From positions 62,001-126,000 of the forward strand of contig JAGDMU010000005.1 of the NCBI GenBank assembly GCA_017860615.1: a stretch of 64,000 nt of DNA, in the 5' to 3' direction. This document shows, piece by piece, positions 18,036-26,461 of the stretch; position 1 is the first letter of the stretch, and every line of letters begins with the position of its first letter. Below the pieces are notes generated by a model. The model made no database searches, was not told the DNA's origin, and was given only the letters and a program-made list of their open reading frames with translations. A program made the translations under genes and the position numbers. The DNA is from Pseudomonadota bacterium (GTDB lineage: Bacteria; Campylobacterota; Campylobacteria; Campylobacterales; Sulfurospirillaceae).

Positions 18036-18094
18036 ACATCAGTCTAAAGTCTGATGCGTCATTATTGGTTGTATCTCATACTTTAGACCGATGT
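18036..18094. promoter_or_regulatory. Inverted repeats between the kinase and mipA genes, candidate response-regulator sites
   Basis: ACATCAGTCTAAAGT (18036-18050) recurs in reverse orientation as ACTTTAGACCGATGT (18080-18094), 14 of 15 positions matching, with centres 44 bases apart (about four helical turns). The left arm is itself part of a perfect CATCAG-N8-CTGATG repeat (18037-18056). The position, in the divergent promoter region, suits regulation of both genes. Confidence 0.5.
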
Positions 18095-18156
18095 GCAAAA
18101 TATAATAATCCGCTATATTTCCAAACAAGAAAATCACACTCAAAAGGAGCTATACT

Positions 18157-18984
18157 ATGCCATACAATTCACGTTTAATCTCATTAAAGAGTCTGGCTAT
18201 ACTTACTACAATGTTAACCATAAATGCCTTTGGTACAAGCATTCCAAGTCGTCCTGAGCCTATACAAACAAAGCAGGTTACATCTTCGTTATTTGCAGAG
18301 GAAAACTGGGCTTTTGCACTTGGTGGTGGCGTGATGTATAGAGCAAAATATGAAGGTTCGGACAATTACCATGCTGTATTTATCCCTGATATCTCAGCTC
18401 GGTATAAAGACGGTTTGATTTTTGCAAATTGGAATGGGATCGGAAGCTATCCTATTTACGGAGAAAACTATAAAATCGGTGCTTCAATAAGCCCCTCTTT
18501 TGGTAGAAAAGAAAAGGATGATAGAGAAAATCTACGAGGCATGGGCGATATTGATACGGGAATAGTAGTCAATCTTCTTGGAGAATATGATTTTGGTCCT
18601 ATGAAACTTTCAGGCAAAATCTCAAAGGGAGATAAAGAATATGGAACAACGGCAAAACTAGAAATAGGCAAGATATTCGCACTGACAGAAAAGCTTAAGT
18701 TAAAGGTTGCTGCGGGTAATACATGGGCGGATGAAGAGCATATGCAAAGTTATTTTGGCGTTTCTCCAGCACAATCAATGCGTTCTGGCTATAACCAATA
18801 TGAGGCCAAATCAGGTATTAAATCTGCTGGAGTTTCAATCGGTACATTCTATTCGATAACTAAAAGTTGGGAAGCAAGAGCTATGGTCACGGCAGATAAA
18901 TTTTTAGATGATGCTGCGGATAGTCCACTCACAAAAAAAGATTTGAACACGGCTACCATGGTCACTTTAAGCTATAAATTCTAA
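18157..18984 (+). CDS. MipA/OmpV-family outer membrane protein
   Basis: The 275-residue protein has a signal peptide in the first ~27 residues and a body of beta strands starting NWAFALGGGVMYRAKYEGSD and ending TATMVTLSYKF, the barrel end signature. This is the MipA/OmpV family, whose E. coli member is a scaffold for a lytic transglycosylase and a polymerase, while others respond to metals, osmolarity or antibiotics under two-component control. It is preceded by AAAGGAG and lies divergent from the NarX-type kinase, a common arrangement for a regulated target. Nothing in the sequence shows a substrate. Confidence 0.82.
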   Translation: MPYNSRLISLKSLAILTTMLTINAFGTSIPSRPEPIQTKQVTSSLFAEENWAFALGGGVMYRAKYEGSDNYHAVFIPDISARYKDGLIFANWNGIGSYPIYGENYKIGASISPSFGRKEKDDRENLRGMGDIDTGIVVNLLGEYDFGPMKLSGKISKGDKEYGTTAKLEIGKIFALTEKLKLKVAAGNTWADEEHMQSYFGVSPAQSMRSGYNQYEAKSGIKSAGVSIGTFYSITKSWEARAMVTADKFLDDAADSPLTKKDLNTATMVTLSYKF

Positions 18985-19116
18985 TCTGAAAATAACGTGG
19001 TCTTGTCATAATCTGTTTCAAAGTTTAGCTCCGCTCCCTTTTATTATTATTTTATTTAAGAGAGCGAAGCCTTTCAATTTTTGGTTAAAAAGTTAATACA
19101 TGACATGAAAATAGAT

Positions 19117-21054
19117 TCATCTCAAAATCCACTCTTTAATCTTCTCGATATGCTCCATAAAAGAGGACTCCTGTTCACTCTCTTTGCTCATCGGTGGAAG
19201 TATATGCTCATAATAGGTGTCTTTCAAAAATTTGCGTAAAATGCCTTCCCCGATAAACGGTTGATCGTCATTAAGAGCCTTAACGGCTTTGAGTAGTTGG
19301 CGTATATCGTACTGAAGTGGGTTGATGTCAGGGACTTGTTTGTTGAGATTGAGAAGCGTATAAACCGCAATTCTTGCCGTTCTTACGGACGATTCCATCG
19401 TAAAAACGATGTCATTGTTTGTCTCGACAAATTGACCGATTAGGCCTAGATTTTTACATCCTTTTGGGACGATTCTTGGGCGGTCACCTTTGGCTCTTGG
19501 CATAAACATGGAGGTAATATAGGGCATAAATGCGGTACGAACAATGGTATTTTTCAACACATTTTCCAAATCATCCTTGATGCCTAAGTGATAGCACAGC
19601 TCTGTGAGTATCTCATCGCCACTACACTCTGGCATCGTTTTTTTGACACAATTTCCCTCTTTATCCATAAACAAAGCATAAAGCCAAATCACCAAAATGT
19701 CATCAGGTTGTCCTATAAAATGAGGTTGCCTGTTGCACGTGAAGCTCATCAACCAATTAGAATCGGTGATGGTGATGATGCCACCCGTAACCGTTTTACC
19801 CGAATAGGGGTCATTCACCGAAAGCTTTTTTAATTTTTCCACAAAGGCTGAGGGTTTACATGTAAGCGTTGCTGACTCCCAAGAGGAGTGCTCTATGGTG
19901 CTGCAAAATTTCTCTGGCTTGCCAAAAACTTCTGATTTTTTCGCTAAATTTTTCCACAATTTCCAACCCGAACTTTGCCCACTCGTTGTGTTGTCGATGC
20001 TGATAATGGGAGCGGTATGATTGTCTCCATAAAAGGTATCTTCGGTCATAGAACCCGTCGTAACGATGACATAATCATCTCTACCAACGGCGATTTTAGC
20101 ACTTTTCTCATTGTGAATCGTCACGATATTCTCGACTATTTTTTCATTATGTGTCATCGTAATTTCTAAATCTTCCACCAACGTATCAAACTGAAACTGC
20201 ACCCCTTTTTCCTGTAATAATTTTCGCAATGGGGATATAAAGGTGTCGTATTGGTTGTATTTGGGGAAGACCAATGCCGACAGATCTTTCATACCATCGA
20301 GTACATGTAAAAAACGGTGCATGTAGAGTTTACACTCGAGAACGCTATGCCAATTCTCAAACGCAAACATCGTGCGCCACAATGTCCAAAAATCACTGGC
20401 TAAAAAAGAGTCTGAAAAATAATCTTGCACCGTTACATCATCCAAGTCCTCTTTTTTCTTCAATAAGAGCTTAATAATGGCTAATTGATCTTTTTTAGAC
20501 AATCCAAATTTACTAAAATCGGTAATGTGTCCTTTGTTATGGATGAAGCGAGCCTTGGAGTAGTTCGAGTCGTTGTCGTTGAGGAGTCTGTATTCATCCA
20601 GCACGCTGTAAGGTTCGGGTAATTCAACCGCAGGAACATCTTGAAACATATCCCAAAGATTTTCATAGGTCATATCCATTTCGCGTCCACCTCGAATGAT
20701 ATAACCCCCAGTGGCATTGCCAGCCCCATCCATTGAGCCGCCCTCGATCGATAGTTTTTCTAAAAAAGTAATGTTTTGAGCCAGAATGCGCCCATCGCGT
20801 ATCAAATAAAAAGCAGCACTCAATCCCGCAATGCCACTGCCAACAATATACACCTTAGACTCATCGTAAGAGTAGGCAGGAATGCCTCTGTTTCGTTGGT
20901 AATTTCCGATTTGATCCGAAAAGGGCATCGTTTTTTGGGGAGTATTTCGCTGTATCTCTTTGCTAGAGTCGGGTTCGTGCTCTATGAAGGTCTGTGAGCT
21001 ACCTAGCACGTTGTCAAATTTTGATGTATCTATTGTACTTTTTTGGTTACGCAT
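19117..21054 (-). CDS. Oleate hydratase (MCRA family, FAD-dependent)
   Basis: The 645-residue protein has an FAD-binding Rossmann motif ([17 protein letters not shown], about 67-83), the oleate-hydratase signature [20 protein letters not shown] just after it, and the region [15 protein letters not shown]. Length and motif order match OhyA-type oleate hydratases, which add water to the cis-9 double bond of oleic acid to give 10-hydroxystearate, often to detoxify unsaturated fatty acids. No signal peptide, so it is cytosolic or membrane-associated. The gene is alone between the MipA gene and a nicotinate phosphoribosyltransferase. Its presence in a campylobacterial genome suggests transfer, and it fits with the amphiphile-related genes to its left. 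Confidence 0.9.
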   Translation of the reverse strand: MRNQKSTIDTSKFDNVLGSSQTFIEHEPDSSKEIQRNTPQKTMPFSDQIGNYQRNRGIPAYSYDESKVYIVGSGIAGLSAAFYLIRDGRILAQNITFLEKLSIEGGSMDGAGNATGGYIIRGGREMDMTYENLWDMFQDVPAVELPEPYSVLDEYRLLNDNDSNYSKARFIHNKGHITDFSKFGLSKKDQLAIIKLLLKKKEDLDDVTVQDYFSDSFLASDFWTLWRTMFAFENWHSVLECKLYMHRFLHVLDGMKDLSALVFPKYNQYDTFISPLRKLLQEKGVQFQFDTLVEDLEITMTHNEKIVENIVTIHNEKSAKIAVGRDDYVIVTTGSMTEDTFYGDNHTAPIISIDNTTSGQSSGWKLWKNLAKKSEVFGKPEKFCSTIEHSSWESATLTCKPSAFVEKLKKLSVNDPYSGKTVTGGIITITDSNWLMSFTCNRQPHFIGQPDDILVIWLYALFMDKEGNCVKKTMPECSGDEILTELCYHLGIKDDLENVLKNTIVRTAFMPYITSMFMPRAKGDRPRIVPKGCKNLGLIGQFVETNNDIVFTMESSVRTARIAVYTLLNLNKQVPDINPLQYDIRQLLKAVKALNDDQPFIGEGILRKFLKDTYYEHILPPMSKESEQESSFMEHIEKIKEWILR

Positions 21055-21162
21055 AGTTTTCTCCTATGAATCATATTAACAGGTTTCATTATGCGATAGA
21101 TGGGTCACAATATGGTGATTGAGCAGATGAATGTGAAGTAATATAAGGAGTCAGTAGGAGGA

Positions 21163-21200
21163 TGGGATAAACTTTTAATTTTTCTTTTTAGCTTATCCCA
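21163..21200 (-). terminator. Stem-loop after the nicotinate phosphoribosyltransferase gene
   Basis: TGGGATAA (21163-21170) pairs with TTATCCCA (21193-21200) over a 22-base AT-rich loop, 19 bases beyond the stop. There is no clear U-run, so termination is only possible. The left side of the stem overlaps a partial copy of the repeat seen after the NACHT gene. Confidence 0.35.
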
Positions 21201-21218
21201 CCTCTTCGGCAGAAAAAT

Positions 21219-22346
21219 TTAGCGGTTTTTTTTCAACAAAAATTCCCGTCCAACTTTAACTCTTGGAGTGCTTCCATAAGCGATGATGTCGGCAGTAGCA
21301 TTGGTTTCACTCCAACGATCTGGAAGGAATGAGCCTGTACCGATGATGTCGATAGGAGCTTTTGCCCATGCCATCGAACGGCACTTTTGCGGTGTAAAAC
21401 CCGAAGATGCGATGATGCGCACTTTTGAAAAACCTGCATTATCGAGGTTTTCTCGCATACTCCAAATAGCTGCGGCAGAAACGCCTGTGCCAATAAGATC
21501 GTGCAGTTCCGCTTCGGTACGGTAGTCACGCACAGCGTCAGGTGCATGGCGACCTAAAACATCATAGCTTTTTTGGGTGTCAAGTCCCTCTAAAAAACGT
21601 CCACCGTGGGTGTCGAGGCGTACGGCTATTTTTCCCTCTTGCGCTAAAGTAGCAAAAGCGTTGCACACTTCTAGGGTATCGGTGATTTCACGTCCGAAAT
21701 AGTCTGCTAAGATGGGGATATTTTCTTTTGGGAAACATTCATGGAACATCTGAGCAGCTTTAAGTGTCGAGCCTGCATAGCCGATGAGCGCATGAGGAAC
21801 CGTACCCAGACCTTTTTCTCGTCCAAAAAAATGCGCCGTTGCATCGGTCGCATTACCTATGAAACCGACCGCTCCCAGTTTACTTTGCGCAACTTTTGAG
21901 CCGACCGATGCGCCATACGCCATCATCTCAGCCATTTCTGTTCCTGCGCAATGGCGTGCGTCCATCGCTAAAAAAGCGACGTGGGGAAGTATTTGGCACA
22001 TCTCATACGCGTTGTAAGCGGCGACACACGCTGAACCTAACTTTTGTAAAATGAGTGTTTCAAGCTCCGCCAGAAAAGCAAAAGAACCGCTGAGATAAAA
22101 CAGAGGCTCCCCAGCCCCTACCCATTCGCCCTCTTCGTGCAGCACTTCGATGGTAACGCTCATGCCATGCTTTTGTGCTTGTGCTTGAGCCCATTCGGTA
22201 GCTAGGCGTGTTGCAGAAAGGACAGGACGGCGTAAAAAGAAAGCATACGTGACTTCGGTATCACCAAAATGTTCGATGATCGCTTTGGTATTGGAAAAAT
22301 ATTTATCTGTCCATGCAGATACATCAGGTTCATTACTGTTTTGCAT
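21219..22346 (-). CDS. Nicotinate phosphoribosyltransferase-family protein
   Basis: The 375-residue cytosolic protein has the type II phosphoribosyltransferase barrel pattern: DARHCAGTEMAEMMAYGASV, FIGNATDATAHFFGREKGLG, HALIGYAGSTLKA, VRLDTHGGRFLEGLD and SSGFTPQKCRSM, ending in IDIIGTGSFLPD. It probably converts nicotinate and PRPP to nicotinate mononucleotide in NAD salvage. It is somewhat short compared with E. coli PncB (about 400) and matches the archaeal/short bacterial form. Start supported by GGAGCT upstream. It diverges from the ferredoxin gene. Confidence 0.85.
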   Translation of the reverse strand: MQNSNEPDVSAWTDKYFSNTKAIIEHFGDTEVTYAFFLRRPVLSATRLATEWAQAQAQKHGMSVTIEVLHEEGEWVGAGEPLFYLSGSFAFLAELETLILQKLGSACVAAYNAYEMCQILPHVAFLAMDARHCAGTEMAEMMAYGASVGSKVAQSKLGAVGFIGNATDATAHFFGREKGLGTVPHALIGYAGSTLKAAQMFHECFPKENIPILADYFGREITDTLEVCNAFATLAQEGKIAVRLDTHGGRFLEGLDTQKSYDVLGRHAPDAVRDYRTEAELHDLIGTGVSAAAIWSMRENLDNAGFSKVRIIASSGFTPQKCRSMAWAKAPIDIIGTGSFLPDRWSETNATADIIAYGSTPRVKVGREFLLKKNR

Positions 22347-22551
22347 ACAGCTCCTTCTGTTTTCATTTTCACTTTATAGTCTCCTTTTGCTATACAATTG
22401 CTTAGAAGAAACGAAAATGTATCTAACTAGGTACTCTTTTGCACATAGACTAAAAGAAAATAATTAATTTTATGAATTTATTTTAAAAGCTATTTTCATG
22501 CTACGAACTTGTTGTAATATTTTTTCACAAAACCCAAAATTAGGAGAAGTT

Positions 22552-22764
22552 ATGGCAGTAAAAATTACAGATATCTGTATTTCATGTGGAGCCTGTATCG
22601 ATGAGTGCCCAGTAGAAGCTATTGTAGATGATAGCGACAATCCAACAGGTGCAGATATTTATTATGTTTATGCAGACAAATGTGTTGAGTGTGTAGGTCA
22701 CCATTCATCACCTGCATGTATGGAAGCCTGTCCAACAGAAGGCTGCATCGTTTTAGATGCTTAA
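22552..22764 (+). CDS. 2[4Fe-4S] ferredoxin
   Basis: The 70-residue protein has the motif CISCGACIDECP and the second, spaced motif CVECVGHHSSPACMEACP, the pattern of Allochromatium-type 2[4Fe-4S] ferredoxins common in Campylobacterota, where they act as carriers for pyruvate and 2-oxoglutarate oxidoreductases. I chose the ATG at 22552, which has TAGGAGA upstream; the in-frame start 18 codons earlier has no such site and gives an unusual N-terminus. It converges with the radical SAM fusion gene; as a low-potential carrier it could reduce that enzyme, but this is conjecture. Confidence 0.92.
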   Translation: MAVKITDICISCGACIDECPVEAIVDDSDNPTGADIYYVYADKCVECVGHHSSPACMEACPTEGCIVLDA

Positions 22765-22791
22765 TACATTGGTTCGTAACCGCTAGTCTAA

Positions 22792-22828
22792 AAGTGGTTG
22801 AAGCTAAAGACTTTAGTTTCAACCACTT
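22792..22828. terminator. Bidirectional terminator between ferredoxin and radical SAM genes
   Basis: AAGTGGTTGAA (22792-22802) and TTCAACCACTT (22818-22828) form an 11-base perfect stem, extended by an inner CTAAA/TTTAG pairing. It lies between two convergent genes and is followed on the minus strand by TTAGACTAG. Confidence 0.7.
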
Positions 22829-22843
22829 CTCCTCCAACACTCA

Positions 22844-25831
22844 TTAAAAGATCGGGCACTCTTTACCATAGCAATACTGGTTAAATTTCTTCTGATCGCA
22901 TTTTGTTTCCATCTCCGCTAAAAGTTTGACATTTAAAAACGTCTCAGACAATGATGAAGCGATGTTGAGCGCTGTCCACACCTCTCTATGACAACAACGA
23001 GCTGCTTCATACTCCGCGATTTTTCCAAGCACTGCATACGTGACTTTTTGCGCTTGGCTTCGTGCTTTTTTTGCCACAGGTGAAGACTCTAACACAATGG
23101 CAAAACCAATGCCCACACCACTGGCTGCTCCACAAATGCCTAAAAATCCACATGATCCACCCATCACACTAGAACCTCTTGAAAGCGCTGTTTTCAGAGC
23201 GCTTTCGCTGACTTTGCCACCACTGTTTTTATACGCCGTCACAATGATAGCAGGCACCATCACATGGTGTTCTGGTCCGTGTTTGGGGATGCTAGGATGC
23301 TCTCGGATCTGCTGAAATAGTTTAAGCATATCGCGCTCTTTAGATGTTTTACAGATATGCTCTATCACCACTAACGCCTCTTTAGCATGGCACGCATCGC
23401 ACACATAATGTCCCGCTTTGCATGTCACACTTTGGTGGCTCACACTGCCACAGTAGTAGCATGTAGCTTCTTGCAATGTCGCCTCATACACAAGCTCCGA
23501 TGTGCACACCATACAGTTATGGCTCTGTTTTGGTGGTGTTAAACCAAACGAAATTTTCACCGTTGGTTTGGGACTCAGGAAAAGGCTCGGTTTTGCCTCA
23601 GGAGGTGTCGCACAACAACAGCTCTGCCCCTCTTGGTTACGCACATCTCCTTTGGCATCCAGTATAAACAGCTCGCTTTCCAACCGTTTGGCTAAAGCCT
23701 CATCAATGCGTGTTTTAATGCCCTTAAAAAGTGTGATACCATTTTCAAAGGTAAGGCTTTCGGCAATTCCTTTGAAGATCACGTCAACCTGTTTTTGCGC
23801 ATTTGGCTTGTGCGCCTCAAACGTGAGCGAGTAAAAGGTGTGCCCCTGCACTTCACGGTAAAAAAAACGTTTAATAAGCGAAATATTTTCAAACCCACTC
23901 TCACGAAGAAGCCCTAAAAGATGGGCTTGCGTAAGCGCTCCACCGATGCACTCACCGCTTAGTTTCGCGTCATTGCGAATGATGGCACTCGCCTCTTCAT
24001 CGCAGATGACATCAGAAACCACAAGCCTTCCACCTTTTTTTAAGACTCGAAAGATTTCTGCAAACAGCTTGCGTTTGTGACTGGAAAGGTTCAGCACGCA
24101 GTTGGAGGTGATGACATCAAAACGCTCATCTTCCTCTGGCAATGCTTCAAGATAGCCTTTTTTAAAGTTTAGATTATTATATCCTAGGCTTTGTGCCACT
24201 TCTTCCGTGCCACTTCGGGCAATTTTCAGCATGGAATCCAACATATCGACTCCGACAACACGCCCACTTTTACCTACCAGTTTAGAGGCGATGAAACACT
24301 CAATGCCTCTGCCAGAACCTAAGTCTAACATCGACTCGCCCTGCTTTAGCTTCGCATCTAAGATGGGACTGCCACAGCCATACCCACGGAATCGCAAATG
24401 CACAGGAATATGCGAAAGGTACTGCTCTTCGTAGCACGCAGGATTGAGGATGCTTTCTTTGTCCGCCAATGCCGCGTCATGGTAAAAAGCTTTTACCAAT
24501 CGCAACGATTCGCTCTCGCCTGGAGCAAGCAGACAATTCGCATGGGTATGTGCCACACCCTCATTTGCCCCACAACTCTGTAAAATGTCGCCCATTTCTA
24601 GGCATAAAGCAGGTTTTTCAAGTCTATCGTAACGCTTTGCTTCTTGACAAATCAGCCATAACGCAAGTTTCTCTAAAAGTGGCTCATACAGGTCATTGCC
24701 CATAAAGGTTTTGGCATGAGCAAAGCTATGGTCTAAGTCGCCACCTCCAAGTAAAAAACGAAGAGGCGAAGTCAGTGACGTAATGGACTGTGAAGCAATT
24801 GCTTTAGCCACCTTACTCCTCAGTGCTTCAGTAATGCTTTTTCCTTCCATTAAAAGCGCACTCTCCCCAACCATCGCGGCACTGGGGTAAAAATGCCCAT
24901 CGTACCCTAACGCAATGGAACTGCGTCCCGAGCTAGAGCCATCGTGTACCGTGCCTTTCGGGGCGAAGATTTGTGTTTTGAGCGCTTCAAAATTGTCGAT
25001 GACTAAGCCTAATTTTTGCGCTTTTTGATACGCGTTGATGAGGGTTTTAAAGAGAACATCGTGCGCGATAAAGCCCTCATTTTCACCACGTCCGCGCGAA
25101 AAATACCACAAGCAATGCAAATGCCCCGCTTTAAGCTCACTTGATAATGCTACAATTTCTTCTAAACTCTGAATATTTAAAGGATGCAAACAAACGGAAA
25201 GAGAGAACGAATAACCCGCTTTTTGAAGCCAAGCAATGTTTCGCTCTAACTTCTCAAAACTCCCCTCACCTCGAATCGCATCATGCTCATAAGGAAGTCC
25301 ATCAAGACTGATTTGAAAGTGCAGTCGCGATGTGGGAAATGCTTGTTGGCTAAAGACTTTTTCAAGCAACATGCCATTGCTCAAGATGACCACTTCGGTA
25401 TCGCTCAGTGCTAAAATCATCTGGGTTAAAGCAAGTAGATCAGGATGCACCAACGGTTCACCACCACTGATGATGAAAAGACGACACCCCAGCGTGTACG
25501 CCTCGTTTACATGTACAATTATTTCTTCCAAACTCAGCATATCTTTCTCTGTGGGTGCAGAGCTAAAAAGGCAGTGTGAACAGGTAAGATTGCAACGATT
25601 GGTCAGGTGTATCCAAAACTCTTGGAGTGTTGTTTGAGAGGGTTTTTTTGGTACATACACTAAAGGATTGGGTGCAGAGATGCGGTGTTGTAACTGCTGA
25701 TATCCCACTGTATTTTCACCATTTTGCAACAACTCATCCGCACTCGCATTGGGCACAAACCAGTCCGCACTGTGACGATGCACGTAAATAGAGCATCCCT
25801 CAAAAACCATTCTTTGCCAGTTATTTTTCAT
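22844..25831 (-). CDS. Three-part fusion: radical SAM + ArsM-like methyltransferase + DUF5714-like domain
   Basis: The 995-residue protein has three regions. Residues 70-350 are a radical SAM domain with the cluster motif CNLTCSHC (Cys80, 84, 87), GGEP at 123-126 and a SPASM-like tail with more cysteines (410, 420, 433). Residues 460-680 are a SAM methyltransferase with the SAM motif LDLGSGRG (502-509) and the three arsenite-binding cysteines of ArsM in their usual settings: GYGCGSPI (486), TSNCVLNL (578) and SGECIGGAL (628). A CCC triplet follows at 738-740. Residues 770-993 are cysteine rich, with paired zinc-ribbon-like motifs (CMVC, CYYC, CDAC), GGSCGFLGICGAASG and RCCHRE, matching what I know of DUF5714. 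It overlaps the TVP38 gene upstream by 11 bases and ends the operon. It probably methylates and further modifies a metalloid such as arsenic; the exact reaction is inferred. Confidence 0.8.
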   Translation of the reverse strand: MKNNWQRMVFEGCSIYVHRHSADWFVPNASADELLQNGENTVGYQQLQHRISAPNPLVYVPKKPSQTTLQEFWIHLTNRCNLTCSHCLFSSAPTEKDMLSLEEIIVHVNEAYTLGCRLFIISGGEPLVHPDLLALTQMILALSDTEVVILSNGMLLEKVFSQQAFPTSRLHFQISLDGLPYEHDAIRGEGSFEKLERNIAWLQKAGYSFSLSVCLHPLNIQSLEEIVALSSELKAGHLHCLWYFSRGRGENEGFIAHDVLFKTLINAYQKAQKLGLVIDNFEALKTQIFAPKGTVHDGSSSGRSSIALGYDGHFYPSAAMVGESALLMEGKSITEALRSKVAKAIASQSITSLTSPLRFLLGGGDLDHSFAHAKTFMGNDLYEPLLEKLALWLICQEAKRYDRLEKPALCLEMGDILQSCGANEGVAHTHANCLLAPGESESLRLVKAFYHDAALADKESILNPACYEEQYLSHIPVHLRFRGYGCGSPILDAKLKQGESMLDLGSGRGIECFIASKLVGKSGRVVGVDMLDSMLKIARSGTEEVAQSLGYNNLNFKKGYLEALPEEDERFDVITSNCVLNLSSHKRKLFAEIFRVLKKGGRLVVSDVICDEEASAIIRNDAKLSGECIGGALTQAHLLGLLRESGFENISLIKRFFYREVQGHTFYSLTFEAHKPNAQKQVDVIFKGIAESLTFENGITLFKGIKTRIDEALAKRLESELFILDAKGDVRNQEGQSCCCATPPEAKPSLFLSPKPTVKISFGLTPPKQSHNCMVCTSELVYEATLQEATCYYCGSVSHQSVTCKAGHYVCDACHAKEALVVIEHICKTSKERDMLKLFQQIREHPSIPKHGPEHHVMVPAIIVTAYKNSGGKVSESALKTALSRGSSVMGGSCGFLGICGAASGVGIGFAIVLESSPVAKKARSQAQKVTYAVLGKIAEYEAARCCHREVWTALNIASSLSETFLNVKLLAEMETKCDQKKFNQYCYGKECPIF

Positions 25832-26429
25832 ACGCTTCTAACCTCTTCTTGACACGTTGTTTTAAAACCATCGACACCACCACAAGTACTATCAATAACC
25901 CAACTGAGATGTAAAACTCCCTACTTCCAAAACTCAGCGACTGCGCACCTATGTTGGCATATACCAAAACACCTGGAAACATGCCCAAAAGCGTTGCGAA
26001 GAAAAAATCACGGTAGCGAATCGTTGAAAATCCTGCGCTGTAACTGATGATATTAAAAGGAACGAGTGGCACAAGACGAAGAAGTAAAATCATCACAAAA
26101 CCATGCTTTTTGACACGAGTTTGAAAGTTAATCAGTTTTTCATGCGCCAATTTTTCACGCATTTTGTTCCCATAAAGTCGTGCAAGGTAAAATGACAACG
26201 TACCGCCACACAGTGCGCCGAAAACAATGTAAAGACTTCCCCACGCAAAGCCAAAAATAAGCCCACCTGCAAGGGCTAAAATGCCATCAGGAAAAAAAAT
26301 AAGTGGTGCCAATGTGAAAAGAAGTATGAAGATAAGCGGTGCGTAGATGCCAAAGCTAAGCACAAAGGTCTTGATCGATTCGACGTGTGAAAAGGAGAGA
26401 ATACCATTTTTATAAAAAACAAACATCAA
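25821..26429 (-). CDS. TVP38/TMEM64 (DedA-like) membrane protein A
   Basis: The protein has five to six hydrophobic stretches with the SNARE-associated/TVP38 core: PLIFFPDGILALAGGLIFG, FGALCGGTLSFYLARLYG, LLLRLVPLVPFNIISYSAG and LGMFPGVLVYANIGA. Family members are membrane proteins linked to lipid scrambling or transport. The coordinates start at a TTG (26429) followed by ATG (26426), but neither has a ribosome binding site and the first membrane helix would be cut. The frame is open upstream to an ATA codon at 26463-26465 with AAGGA six bases before it, which would give an N-terminus of KKVILFLAFGLLMFVF type; see findings. It overlaps the radical SAM fusion by 11 bases. Confidence 0.75.
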   Translation of the reverse strand: MMFVFYKNGILSFSHVESIKTFVLSFGIYAPLIFILLFTLAPLIFFPDGILALAGGLIFGFAWGSLYIVFGALCGGTLSFYLARLYGNKMREKLAHEKLINFQTRVKKHGFVMILLLRLVPLVPFNIISYSAGFSTIRYRDFFFATLLGMFPGVLVYANIGAQSLSFGSREFYISVGLLIVLVVVSMVLKQRVKKRLEAYEK

Positions 26430-26461
26430 AAGCCCAAAGGCTAAAAAAAGAATGACTTTTT

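Noticed and set aside
18985-19116. Terminator between mipA and the oleate hydratase gene
   Set aside because: Only a weak, interrupted GCTCCGCTC / GAGAGCGAAGC pairing with a long loop is visible, not enough to call.
22844-25831. Calling the radical SAM part ArsS outright
   Set aside because: Only the CxxxCxxC motif and a cysteine-rich, SPASM-like tail are visible; the typical ArsS C-terminal domain was not recognised, so the adenosylation role is kept as inference.
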